64,000 bases of DNA. Source: Biscogniauxia marginata (taxonomy: Eukaryota; Ascomycota; Sordariomycetes; Xylariales; Xylariaceae). The notes beneath the pieces were generated by a model. That model saw only the letters and a list, made by a program, of their open reading frames with translations, had not been told where the DNA came from and searched no databases. Each line of letters begins with the position of its first letter. Within the stretch, counting starts at the first letter, position 1. The DNA lies in the NCBI GenBank assembly GCA_022695795.1, contig MU404059.1, positions 434,001 through 498,000 on the forward strand, read 5' to 3'. Below, one piece after another: positions 11,223 through 22,027 of the stretch. A program made the position numbers and the translations under genes.

Positions 11223-13228
11223 ACAGAGAGGAAGAGAAAAGGGGGTTAAGAAAATATCGGGATTAGGGAAACTTGCATAGATACTACTACTATGTAGGTA
11301 GGTGTATATGTTGCTATCTGATACCCATCTGATTACTTTGGGGATGACCTAATAACCGTACCAAGGACACCCTTCAAACGGTGCCGAGTGCGTGACTTGA
11401 ATGCTCACCGAATTACGTGATGTATTATTTAGCAAGTCGGTAAGAATTACAAAAGATGATATATCCCTCATTTATACATTCACGTGGTTACCTCGAATGA
11501 TCATCTTATGATGGGAGATATTTTTTTCTGAGGGTCTTTTTCCCGGTAGTTCTTTTTTCTTGAGGTTCATACCGGGGTACATGAATATTCGGTACGGTTT
11601 ATATATAGAACTGAACTAACTAACAGGGCTTCCCATTGACATGCATACCCGACGGATGGAATATCCCGCCTCCGGTCTTCCCGTCTCCGGGGAGTTCACT
11701 ACATTACCTACTAACCTCTTCTTTACCATACCTCCGCTTTGCAGCGCAGCGCAGCCTCGTTCCGTAGTTCGGATCGCGTTCTGATAACTTAGCCGACTCC
11801 CCCGTAACAAGACGAGACGCAGATGGCAAATGGATGGATGCACGTTACGTACTTTTCCGATATCGGTTCAAGACGAAAAGACGGGAAGTAGGGTTCTTAT
11901 GTAAATTCTTTTTCCGAGGTTGGGAGTTGGCAAGGGGGAATATACATACATCATTGCTTACTGGTAAGACCTTGGCTCCTTTTTCTTTTTGTATTAGTGG
12001 CATTGTATGTACATACGGCAGATCGAGTTCGAAATCTCGGTAACGCACACTAGTTTGAAAAGTCCTATGTACATCGAGAGAAAGCTCGGAAATGCCTTTT
12101 CTCTTCTTTTTTTTCTTCTGCCGGTCTCCCAATGCCGTAATAAGATGTCAGCCGTAACGGTGGGCCTAAGTTATTAGATAAACGTGACGTGATCATATTT
12201 GTGTTCCTTAATATATGTTATGTACACCTATATATGTCTGTCGAAAGAATCACCCTTTTCCGCGCCAATGAGATCTCTTGGATCTGGGGAGGCGGACTTG
12301 CGTGATCAGGTAACAGTATAGCTAGCTGTATAATATCCGTTTATCCGTGCCCGACTAATAAATACACATATAACTAGGCACGTGTAGGCACGTGGCGCAG
12401 GGGAATGGATGGCCTTCCTACATATACCGCGGACGTTCTTGGCTAGAGTTATCAACACCAGTTTGGGAGTTTCTAACGTATAGTCTTACCGTCAGAGCCG
12501 CAACTAATGCTCAGCTAAGACCGAGAAATGGAGTATGGAGAAGCAGGTTAGACGACGACCGGTGTAGTTAGTACCTATTTATAACCCCTTTAGAGTATTC
12601 CTGAATTATAGCGTTAAGAGAAAAGAGTTAACCGTAAATATAATTAAGTTGTCCTTACTAAGTTATTTTATACCGAAGGGCCTCAAGCGATGGGGCAGCT
12701 TAGGGTCCATAATAATAGGTATCAAAGCAGAACAAATCTCTCGATCCATCGTGGACTCGCCGCCACACTATAAGATTCCAGGAAATACTAATATAAGTAG
12801 TAAAGATTTCGTAAACCCATTACCTTTGAGGCTTATTAGAAGAGAGATGAGGTTCCAACTTCTTCGTCGCCAACATAAGCGAGGTCTAAGGGGGTTCGAA
12901 TCCCTCCGAGCTCGGCTCAAGATCCGCTTGTCCACACCTCACAACCTCTGCTATAGGGAGGCATGCACGTCTAAGATGCCAAGGTAGGATGTTTCTTGCT
13001 CAGGCCGTTACATGCCTATTAAACTGTCCCACCTGGTAAGCCCTGTGTAGCGGGGAATCAGCTAGCCTTCTGTTCGTGCCGCTGACGAATGGCAGGCCGT
13101 CGATGGTCGTTCTTTTGATCAATTTCCTCTACACCTATTATAAATAGACTATTGGGATCTACTACTAAGGGCATTTAAACCGTCCCCTATTTTTCTTCTT
13201 CGATCAAGGGGCTACTTGCAGGCGGACG
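11223..13228. other. Intergenic spacer downstream of URB2
   Basis: This holds the URB2 3' region and then 2 kb without a supported gene. A T-arm-like hairpin (GGGGG-TTCGAAT-CCCTC) lies at about 12888-12904, but no tRNA A box or acceptor partner sits upstream. Coding-like frames from 12.65 kb on lack proper starts and may be relics. Confidence 0.35.
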
Positions 13229-13291
13229 TTGGCAGGAGCCAAGTATAAGTTTTCGGTGTCAAAACCTCACGAAGATGGGGTCGATCTAGAT

Positions 13292-13576
13292 ATGAGTTAC
13301 TATACAGTTCGGCAATATATCGATATGTATAGTAAAGGTTACATATTACCACCCTCCTTTAAAGAGTTAGTTAGAGTAGCTAGCCCTGAAAGTGGATATA
13401 TGCAGGAAGCATCCAGTCAAGATGTATTAGTCGAAACAAGCTCTTTCGCCTGGTCCGATCAATACCCGTTTCTGTCCGTCTCGTGGCAAAGAGTTCCGAC
13501 CCAGCAGATGGAGTTGCAGCGCACATGTGAACCTGCTCACTACGCGAGTGGACGTAATAGGTATGCACAAATATAG
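13292..13576 (+). CDS. Doubtful hypothetical ORF, possible relic
   Basis: An ATG-initiated frame of 94 residues begins MSYYTVRQYIDMYSKGYILP and has reasonably protein-like composition. The same frame is open upstream without a start (KYKFSVSKPHEDGVDLD), which suggests either a missing 5' exon or decay. I recognise no domain. It lies in a spacer with other fragments, so it may be part of a degraded gene. Confidence 0.22.
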   Translation: MSYYTVRQYIDMYSKGYILPPSFKELVRVASPESGYMQEASSQDVLVETSSFAWSDQYPFLSVSWQRVPTQQMELQRTCEPAHYASGRNRYAQI

Positions 13577-13804
13577 GTGTTAGGGCACGAGCTGTGGATT
13601 ACGCCACTGTATGACCGAATGAGCTGAGCAGGAAGGGCGTGTTTCTCCGTTCCCGTCCGCCCTCTTTGACAACACGTGGTTGGAGACAAGCAGGGTACAA
13701 ACACGACATGAAGAAATTAGAACGGATTAGGTAGGTTGAGCGTTTCCGACGAAACGTTGCAGGATTGAGCAATACCGATAGGGACACATCGGAGATCTGT
13801 CACG

Positions 13805-14044
13805 ATGTCAGATCGTTTGCTAACGAGTCCGGATGAAGAAGGAGATGGAGATTCCGACATAGCACAAAATGATATACATAGGTAGTACGTGCGTAGTGCT
13901 ACCTAGGGTTTTCCTTTTTTTTTTTTCTCTCAAACTAATTCGGCGAAATTTTCTAGCGCTGTTAAACGAAAAGATAGTTCTATACCTAGGACGGCTTTAC
14001 ATCCTGTGCTCGGTAATGAAGTAGGTATGGCATCTCGTACTTAG
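13805..14044 (+). CDS. Possible small two-exon gene, unknown
   Basis: An ATG at 13805 opens an acidic segment (MSDRLLTSPDEEGDGDSDIA) up to 13881. A candidate intron at 13882-13956 follows, with GTAGTA donor, poly-T tract, AACTAAT branch and TTCTAG acceptor. Exon 2 at 13957-14044 adds AVKRKDSSIPRTALHPVLGN and a short tail before a TAG, giving 54 residues. The good splice signals are the main support. It could be the surviving 5' end of a larger decayed gene. I recognise no family. Confidence 0.25.
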
Positions 14045-14879
14045 CAACTGAAATACTAAAAGAAAGAAGATCACCAGGAACCGACGGGGTGGCACCGCGA
14101 ATTACGTACATGTGACTTTCCATGTGAAAATACTGTGGTTGCAGTAGCTATTTATTATTATTCTGGGGATGCGGACGGGGAGGCGAACAGGGGGCAACAC
14201 AGTGGTTTTTTAATTTTATCAGCTTGTATGATTTTTCGTCATACGACTTTACCCTATTCGTTCGTTATATTTCATTGTTTTATTTGTTGTTCTCCTTCAC
14301 CGAGCCAATCGCAGCAATTCCTCCGGCCTTCCTACCACCTTGCCACGGCAAAGTCTAGCCCGCTGCGGTTTGCTGCGGACTACCTTCGGTGTCTGGCATC
14401 GAACTATTGCGCGGGCGTGGATGGGCTGGGCGCTCCGGAGTAATCCGCGGGCAGATCAGCGCCTCTTCTAGTGTAGCCCACACCCAAGGCTTCGGTCAGC
14501 ACATAGGGCTTAGATCGGCTTCGGCTTCATCACAACAGCCTCGAACCGCCCGGCGTGGGCCAATTATCGCATCCACATGGCTCTTGTCATCAGTTACCTA
14601 TTGAGGATTGTTCAATCGGAGGAGGAGGAGCCGGACTGAGGCAGCCTGGGGGAGGAGGATGGTGAGAGCATGCGAGGGATTGATAGGACCGTTGGAAGCT
14701 CGTCAACCAGTATTGCAGTAACTAATCGCTTACTATACTCTCCCCCCTACCCCCCTTGGATATCGAAACTTAAAAGTGTATATCTAGCTACCCTGTCCTT
14801 TTGTGACGTTTACATTTTCCCCTTTTCTTTCTCCCCTCCCCATGTAGCTGATACTATCCATCCCGTTTTCCTGCCTGAG
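14045..14879. promoter_or_regulatory. Spacer and probable 5' leader of the DUF4419 gene
   Basis: The sequence is pyrimidine-rich over about 14740-14860 (runs of CCCCC and TTTTC), typical of a fungal core promoter and leader. The frame of the next gene is open upstream of its preferred start, but that extension is composed like untranslated DNA. Confidence 0.4.
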
Positions 14880-15986
14880 ATGCCCGTGACTGTCAGGCCA
14901 TCAGATAACGGGTCAAGGTCCTGGGCCGGCCGCAGATTTAGACATGCATCGTCTCCGGATATACTGCTGCACTACACGCTGATGGATGACTCCCGGACCA
15001 GTCCGCCGCGGGCCAGGGAGCTGGTCCAGAGCTCATTCGCCGGGTTGCAGAGGAAGGACAACGTCTTCGCGGCCAAGAACGGGTTCGTCCATGCCTGCAT
15101 GGAGGCCTACAACGAACATCATCATCTCGTGATACGGCCCGAGGATGTTTGGTTTGCCATTTTGACGCAGCTTAGCGCTTACGTCAACGCGCACGCCGAG
15201 GACGTTCGCAGGAAGTTCGTGGACCACGAGTACCGACGAGACCTGCACATTGATATCAGCCTTGACGGCGTGGACCACGGTAAGATTGCGTACTCGATGA
15301 CGAAAGTGATGCAAGAGCACATCAAGGACGAGGACCTGCGGCAGTGGATCCAGCCCGCGTTCACGACAACCACCAAAGTAGACCAGACTATCGCCAGCGT
15401 CATCTTTATGGGTACGATGCAGAAGTATTTTACTTATAGCTGGGGCACACGCTGCGGAATCCCTTCGGTGACCTTGTTGGGGGAACAGAGCGACTGGCTC
15501 AAGATCAGACAGCGTGCGGAGCAGTTAACGAACTACGGCGCTGAGCCATCCCGCTGGCTGCAGGTACTAAGACCGGTGCTAGACGGCTTCGTGACGAGCT
15601 TTAAAGACCCCGACGGCGAGGCTGCGAGGAATTTCTGGCAGGGGATCTGCGACGAACATGTGCCTAACGGCAGTGGCTCGACGACGTATTCGGGATGGAT
15701 CACCTCGTTCTGCTTCTGGGACGAGAGGGGCATGTGCCTGCATGGACCGTCGGCCGGCAGCCAGGTCAGATTGACGAGAGGCCAGCTACCTAGCGGCTTC
15801 ACGAAAGTACCCGTGACGCTGTTGAACGACGGGATTGCCATACAAACCGAGATGGTCGCCGGATCGATGGCGATAAAGACCCTCACGCCCAAGGATTCCA
15901 TACACAGCAACGACAAGCCGACACGGAGGAGCGCCGAGAACGACACGATACAGCCGGAAGTCGGTTGGTTCATGTATAAGACGTGA
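14880..15986 (+). CDS. DUF4419 domain protein
   Basis: A single exon encodes 368 residues from the ATG at 14880 (MPVTVRPSDNGSRSWAGRRF). An in-frame ATG at 14670 would add 70 residues of low-complexity, leader-like sequence, so the downstream start is preferred. The body matches the DUF4419 family: NGFVHACMEAYNEHHHLVIR then PEDVWFAILTQLSAYVNAHA, followed by VIFMGTMQKYFTY, CGIPSVTLLGEQSDW, and SGWITSFCFWDERG, ending in GWFMYKT. The family is widespread in fungi, often duplicated, and has no established biochemical activity. There is no signal peptide or membrane helix, so the protein is presumably cytosolic. Confidence 0.87.
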   Translation: MPVTVRPSDNGSRSWAGRRFRHASSPDILLHYTLMDDSRTSPPRARELVQSSFAGLQRKDNVFAAKNGFVHACMEAYNEHHHLVIRPEDVWFAILTQLSAYVNAHAEDVRRKFVDHEYRRDLHIDISLDGVDHGKIAYSMTKVMQEHIKDEDLRQWIQPAFTTTTKVDQTIASVIFMGTMQKYFTYSWGTRCGIPSVTLLGEQSDWLKIRQRAEQLTNYGAEPSRWLQVLRPVLDGFVTSFKDPDGEAARNFWQGICDEHVPNGSGSTTYSGWITSFCFWDERGMCLHGPSAGSQVRLTRGQLPSGFTKVPVTLLNDGIAIQTEMVAGSMAIKTLTPKDSIHSNDKPTRRSAENDTIQPEVGWFMYKT

Positions 15987-17650
15987 CGCTCAGGGATGAT
16001 CTTGTCGCTTTGGTCACGAGAATAATGGTGAGTCGCGAAGCTCGTCTAGTCATATTCCTGAAACCACTTCCCCTTTAGACATACAGTTTCAAAACGAGTA
16101 CACACCACCTAACAGTTTACAGTATAATCCGAATCTTAGTTTGCGATGCACAGTATAATACCTACTTCCGCCTATCCCTTGCCGATTCGCCGACGTATCT
16201 CGTTCAGGATGGCCTCATCGGCACCCAACGTCGTACCAGATCTGCTAGCTCCCATCCCGCGGCGGATTGTGAGGCCCTTGTTAGGATTTTTCTACGTTTA
16301 ACCCCTGGGGGTCAACCTCTTGGTGTAATAGTTGGCTTTCTTGTCATCAGCCGAATAGTGCCCATTGAAGTGGCACTAGGAGCAGCTCAATCCGTGGTCG
16401 GGCTTACCAAGGAAATTGCTGGTCGATCTCATAACACCTTTGGCATACCAACATAATGCGATTCGATGATCTACCGGGGCTATCATCTCATTTCCAGCAT
16501 ACTATCCTCCTCGCTGGATGTGGAAAGAAAGAAGACAAAAGCAGGGAGGCGAATGATACGTGCCGATTTACTATTGGAGACGAACAATCAGCTCTGGGAG
16601 CTCGGCTGGGTTAGGAGGCACCGAGGCTAGGACCGCTATACCCTACGAGAGCATACCAAGGTCTACGCCAGCAAACTTTGAATCGGCGTTAATCGGTGGA
16701 ATTTCATGAGAACCGGCGTTACTTCTTTTTTCTTACGGACTATTAGAGTACAGGCCTCAAGCATAAGTTCGGACTCGGCTGGGAAGGGAAAGGGAGACCG
16801 GCTGGTCCCGGGAGGAAACTTGAGGATTTGGGATACCTCGATAGAATCGGGGATTTACTCCAGCAACGGATCTTCCCCTCCTGCTTTTTTACGCTAAATA
16901 ATATGTCTGAGCGGAATTCGATTTCCCTACAGATATTAGATTAAGGGTCTACGTCTTTGTCCATGTACCTATAGCTTTTCAATGCCACTTAATCGTATAT
17001 TAGGGGGGTTCGTAACCCGCATTATTCCCAGGCCAGATATAACCCTTCTTCATAGATGACGATAGTGAGGCATTAACTTTGACTTAGGGACTAACGAGAG
17101 GTGTGCTATATCCCTGGAACGAGATCTTGATATTCAACGGCAGCACGATTTTACGATAAAGGAGATGGCAAACCTCTAAATCAAACCTCAAGGATATCCA
17201 TAGTTGCATTGTAGCTGAAATTGTACTTGGATTCGCTTTATTTGCTATTGTGTTCCCCTCAACTAACATCCGGGGCCAAACTTCTATGATTAACTCTGTC
17301 CTTCCAACAAGTTGATGACATGGCGACCAGTTCCGCACGCCTCTTCGCAGTGCGAATATAGACACATTGTCAGACAAGGCGACACGAGCTTGGAGAGATG
17401 CATATCCGGTGCTTGGTATTTGCTTCAATGCACGAAGGGACAAATATTTGTTGTAAGACCAATCAGTCACAGCCCACAACCTCCTTTTGCTTACCGAGTT
17501 CTTAGCACACAGCCACCAAATAAAAGGGGGGAGGAGGTGGCAAATCCTTGGTCCCTCAAAACTATAAATTCAAAAGATTCCTATCTATCCGAATATGCGC
17601 TCACTCACGATTCCACTTTCAGCAAGAACTAGACAATCCAGATAGAACGA
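15987..17650. other. Spacer with decayed coding-like fragments
   Basis: I see no intact gene. On the minus strand at 16172-16296 a frame reads KGLTIRRGMGASRSGTTLGA, then DEAILNEIRRRIGKG and a stop. At about 16307-16395 another reads CHFNGHYSADDKKANYYTKR. Both look protein-like but are separated by stops and lie in different frames, consistent with a gene relic. Other short frames here look random. Confidence 0.3.
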
Positions 17651-17918
17651 CTACCAGGTAGCTGATATTTTTATTGACGCAAGGTTCGAGCGGGCCTGCA
17701 GGCCTGCATCGATCTGCCATCCAGATACGGCAATATCTCGACTTCCAGCCAGCCAGGGAGTTAGACCACAAATTATGACGAGCCCGCCCGTCTGTTCCGT
17801 CCCCACCCGGGCCAAGAAACAAGCAGCACTCAGACCCAACAGATCTACCGGCGCCGATCACACCAATGAACTGCGGCGAATCGTTGCTCTCGGTGACCGA
17901 TTTGGCCAATTCCGTCTC
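17651..17918 (-). pseudogene. Decayed start of an FAD-dependent oxidoreductase
   Basis: One minus-strand frame reads SPQFIGVIGAG and stops making sense. The adjacent frame picks up as VGLSAACFLARVGTEQTGG. Together these resemble the dinucleotide-binding start (VIGAGxxGLSAAxxLA) of FAD-dependent oxidoreductases such as the D-amino-acid-oxidase superfamily. No ATG precedes the first part in frame, and the frame change falls inside the glycine-rich loop, so this is best read as a broken gene rather than an intron. Nothing recognisable follows downstream. It lies on the same strand as the SDR gene, about 1 kb beyond its stop. Confidence 0.4.
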
Positions 17919-18964
17919 TCCCGTCTCATCTTATCGCATGCCATCCACCACCGGTAAGAGTTGTCGGGAGGCTATGGGTAGACAATCAGCTAGAAAGCAG
18001 AGCCAAGTTCTAGAAACAAAAGAAACTGCTCTTTCTCGCCGCCAAGTATTGATTGCTCCCCGCAGGAAGCTCACATGCCCTCATCACCGGCACAATGATT
18101 GCCCTCCGTCCCCTCCCCTTTTTTTACTATGCCCCCTCTCATTCTCTTATGACCACACCACACTGCCTCGGTCTACTTACACGTGAGACACATGACCGAA
18201 TCGTATCATACACCGTTGTCGCCACGGTCGTTCACACACGTGCGCGCACCCACACTATCGCGGATGACAACACGGGGCACGAAAGCACTAAAGCACGTTG
18301 ATATAATCGATGGTATCGAGGGTCTATTCCCTCGGTGTGCCTATTAGTGCGTGTATATATATGTGTGTTCGAGGCTATCTATACTAGGGCCTTGTGAGAG
18401 AAATAACTACTGACCAGCAAATAACTAAGGGTTTGTTAACGTAATATTATTCACCTTATAAAAGTAAAACAATTACGTCCTCGTGATGTAATAATATAAA
18501 TAACTATTTATAAGTAAATTTCATACCTTTTTTAACATATTTACAATGTTACCTTTTGAGTTATCCGGGGGGCGGTACGTCTTGCTTCCCTATTGGTGAA
18601 ATGAATTTGCAACGTATTCGGCAGAGTAGTCCTTCACCCGCGTATAGCCTGGCATAGCTGTCTCCAGCGGAGCAACCCAAGGCGAGACCGAGTCAATAGC
18701 TTGGAATCTGTGGCCGTCTTTGCCTGGGTCTAACGTGAATTCTTCGGTATGTCCGATCCGGGCCTCAGTATCTGCCTACCTAGGTACCTAGGTAGGTATT
18801 TAAAGTGTATTTTATGATAGTCATAAGGGCTTCAGGGATTCAGGTACAACAGGAAATCTGTATTCTGGAGGCTCGTCTAATATGTAATACACATTTAACA
18901 AATTGTGTCAGAATTGTGACTCAAGTCTCTTGAAACCAATGCTCGATCAATAGAAATCTACACG
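17919..18964. other. Spacer downstream of the SDR gene
   Basis: I see no supported gene. A 26-bp stretch at 18775-18800 is built from overlapping CCTAGG palindromes. An AT-rich patch occupies about 18420-18560. Confidence 0.35.
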
Positions 18965-20043
18965 CTACTTGTAGCCTTGCTGTGAAGGAGGAGGAGGCGC
19001 GGGTAAGGTGAAACCAGCATCAATGGGCAGAGCAGTGCCATTAATGAAACTGGCGGAAGGACTGGACAGGAAGACAATATAGTCGGCCACTTCATCAACA
19101 GTGGCAGCCCGCTTGAGGGGTGTAATGTTATCAATGGCTTGCTTAAGCACGGGGTTTGTCTCAATGGCATTTTGTACCATGGGCGTGTCCACCCAGGCGG
19201 GACAGACGGCATTTACGCGGATAGCGCTCTGCAAGGCCAAGGAATCGACGGCTGTATAGATGATATCATCAGCGGCCGCTTCAGCGTAAAACTCAACCGA
19301 CAAGTTGATGGATGCTTACCAGCAGATTTCACGATACCGATGATGGCATGTTTGGCTGTTGTATAAGCGATCATTCCCGGAGTACCAATCAACGAGGAAA
19401 TGGAACCTAGGAGTATGATCGAACCCCTTCCAAGGCTGCGTGAGCTGTGACGGCTGGTGCCCGGAAATGTAAGAGGCTCCTGCTGAGCCATGGCCCTCAT
19501 GACCGCGCGGACAAACCGCACCGCTCCTGCAATGTTCGTATCACTTATCTTGGAGAAAACATCTAGATCCAGGGCGGGTGTAAAGGACCCATAGCTCTCC
19601 ATGTTAATCTAGTTGGCCATAATCGTCAGTGGTTTCGTTCCAGTCAGCTAACAAGCAGTGTATAAGAGGTAGGGCTTAGGTACCCCAGCACTATGGACGG
19701 CATAGTCGACACGTCCGAACTCCTTAACCGTCGACGTGACAAGCCCTTGTACACTCTCGGCGTCGGTCACGTCGACCTTGATGGCAAGCGCTCGGTATTC
19801 CGCATGCTTGGCATATTTCCGGCTCTCTTCGGCGACTGCCTTGGCCTCTTCATGATTGATGTCCGCGAAAACAACTCCCTTAGCGCCGGCTTCCGTAAAC
19901 GAAAGTGCGGTTTCTTTGCCGATGCCATGTGCGGCCTTCAAGACGCCGTTAGCAGGGCGGCGCTAAAAAAAGAAGGATGATGGTCGTTCGCTTACCCCAG
20001 TCACCAGGGCGATGCCGCCATCGAGGGTCAATTTGGATGCCAT
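18965..20043 (-). CDS. Short-chain dehydrogenase/reductase (SDR), NAD(P)-dependent
   Basis: Four exons on the minus strand, 20043-19996, 19935-19684, 19608-19320 and 19251-18965, are separated by introns of 60, 75 and 68 nt and encode 291 residues. Exon 1 ends at ALVTG and exon 2 continues AAHGIGKETALSF, rebuilding the TGxxxGIG cofactor loop (residues 15-22). An aspartate after strand 2 (VVFADINHEEAK) suggests NAD preference. HSAG (97-100) replaces the usual NNAG. The catalytic residues fit the classical spacing: S169 in LLGSISS, Y182 and K186 in AYTTAKHA. The C-terminal half has the usual VNAVCPAWVDTPMV and NGTALPIDAGF motifs. The substrate is unknown. The start codon lies about 240 bp from an AT-rich degraded repeat block, yet all exons are intact. 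Confidence 0.88.
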
Positions 20044-20472
20044 TTGCAACGACAATGGAAGCTAATAATTGGATAGATTTTACAGGATGAAAGTCAAGAA
20101 TCAAACCTCCAAAATGGTTGGGAAGTACGGGTCAAAAGAGCTGTACGGAGGCTGGATTGTCACGGAGTTGGCATAACCAACGATACTACACAACCCCGCT
20201 CCTAAAAGGGCAACAGAATATTGAGGCTGCTAACTGAATGTTCTAAGTTGGACTATATGCTGACAGCCGTGCCGTGACACAAACCGGGCATTAAATATAA
20301 TCAATTCCTATAAAAAAAAGCACAACGTGCGATTTATAACCGGCTTAATCCCCTTGAAATAAAACGTTAAAATATAAAAATGAAAAAATGTAATAAAAAG
20401 AAAATAATATTAATAAAATTAAAAAAACATTTTAAATAACTTATTTTAATAAGTTATAATTCCTTTTTAAAT

Positions 20473-20640
20473 AACGTGTTATATAAATAAATAAGCTAGT
20501 TTTTATAATTTTCGTAGTTTAAATTATTAAAAAACATTTATATAACATTAAATTTAATTAATAATTATTATTAGTTATTTAAATCGTCTTTTTTAATTTT
20601 ATATTTAGTTTTTAACATATAATTTAAATCGATTAATTTA
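20473..20640 (+). repeat. Degenerate repeat copy L1
   Basis: The copy starts AACGTGTTATATAAATAAAT and includes AAGCTAGTTTTTATAA. It matches the reverse complement of the block ending at about 23335 best, and is related to copies L2 and L3. Confidence 0.55.
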
Positions 20641-20650
20641 TAAATAATAT

Positions 20651-20915
20651 AACGTATTATATAAGTAAATAAATCATAAAAATAAATAAACTAGTCTTTA
20701 TAAAAAACGTTTATATAATATTAAAATTAATTAATAATTAATATTATTTGAATTATTCTTTTTAATTTTATATTTTAAAAATTAAATAATTACCTTTTTT
20801 ATATTAAATATTTACTTTTTAATATGTAATTTAAGTTAATTAATTTATAAATAATATATTTATTATTATTATTAAATCGCGTAAAATTAAATTTATATAT
20901 TTTTAAAAAATTATT
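20651..20915 (+). repeat. Degenerate repeat copy L2
   Basis: The copy starts AACGTATTATATAAGTAAAT and ends near TCGCGTAAAATTAAATTTAT. It is a direct repeat of L3, which is about 700 bp downstream. Confidence 0.55.
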
Positions 20916-21048
20916 AATTTTTTTATTTTAAAACTTAATTATATTAATAAAAACTTAAATAACTTATATAGTTAAATATAAACGATATTATTTAAGAATA
21001 AATTATTATAAGTTAATAATACTTTATAATATTTCTCGTATAATTAAT

Positions 21049-21185
21049 GCAAAGTCACAAAGGTTCGAAGGACTTTGTAAGCCTTAGCTCTAAATAGCTT
21101 AACTAGATAAAGGAGATAAAGGTTTATATATAAAGCTTATAAGCTTGCGGCTTGCAAGGCTCCCCCTTTCTCTTTATATAATCTA
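21049..21185. repeat. Less AT-rich island inside the AT block
   Basis: This stretch of about 135 bp keeps many G and C bases while its surroundings are almost pure AT. It holds a perfect 7-bp hairpin stem (CAAAGTC at 21050-21056, GACTTTG at 21071-21077) and the palindrome GCTTATAAGC. It may be a younger insertion or a stretch spared from mutation. There is no coding frame. Confidence 0.4.
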
Positions 21186-21350
21186 CTATTATTTACATAT
21201 ACCTTATATGTTTATATATTAATAATATTATAAAAACAAAATAATAATATATTTATATAATTAATAATAAAAATTTAAATATATAATTATCGAAAATAAT
21301 TTAAATTAATATATAAAATAATTACGAAATATAAAAATTAAAAAGAAAAT

Positions 21351-21625
21351 AACGTATTATATAAGCGAATAAATAAAACAAGCTCGCAAACGAAATTTCA
21401 TAGTTATTACACTTTTAACTATTAAAAATTATTTACGCCGCATCGAAATTAATTAATAATTATTATTATTTAAATCGTTTTATTTAACTTTATACTTTAA
21501 AAACTAAATACTTTTTTTATATTAAGTATTTGGTTTTTTAAAGCGTAATTTATATTACTTAATTAAGGATTAATATACTTATTATTATTTTTAAAACGCG
21601 TAAAATTATAATTATATATTTAATT
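21351..21625 (+). repeat. Degenerate repeat copy L3
   Basis: The copy starts AACGTATTATATAAGCGAAT and includes AAGCTCGCAAACGAAATTTC. This segment reappears inverted at about 23587-23606 as GAAATTTCGTTCGCGAGCTT, so L3 pairs best with the right-hand copy R1. Confidence 0.6.
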
Positions 21626-21994
21626 TTTAATTTTTAGATTTTTTATTATTAATTAATTTAATTTAATAACCGAAAATATTGTTTAAAACTCGAATTAATC
21701 GTGTTATTACTTATAAATAGCGTTATTTAAATATTAATTTTTATTAACTATTAAAAATTTATAATGTTTTTAATATTACATTATAACGATAATTTAAAGG
21801 TATATTTACGTAATTAATTGTTATATTAAATTTCTAAAAATTTATACTTTATAAAAAGGTTATAATTATTTTTTTCTCGTTTTTATTATGTTATCGAGAT
21901 AATAAATATCTTATTACGCGACCGTGACGCGAAGCGCGTTAAATAAAACTAGGCTTTTAATTTTATATAACGATAAAAAACCCTTTAAATACAT

Positions 21995-21996
<2 letters not shown>

Positions 21997-22026
<30 letters not shown>

Positions 22027-22027
22027 A
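21997..22027 (+). repeat. (AAAT)n microsatellite
   Basis: About seven to eight perfect AAAT units lie inside the AT-rich block. Confidence 0.8.

Noticed and set aside
12885..12912. tRNA-like T arm (GGGGG-TTCGAAT-CCCTC)
   Set aside because: No A box, no D arm and no matching 5' acceptor strand at the right distance upstream; probably chance or a remnant.
14670..14879. 70-residue N-terminal extension of the DUF4419 protein
   Set aside because: Translation is Ser/Pro/Phe-rich leader-like sequence; the ATG at 14880 starts the conserved part more naturally.
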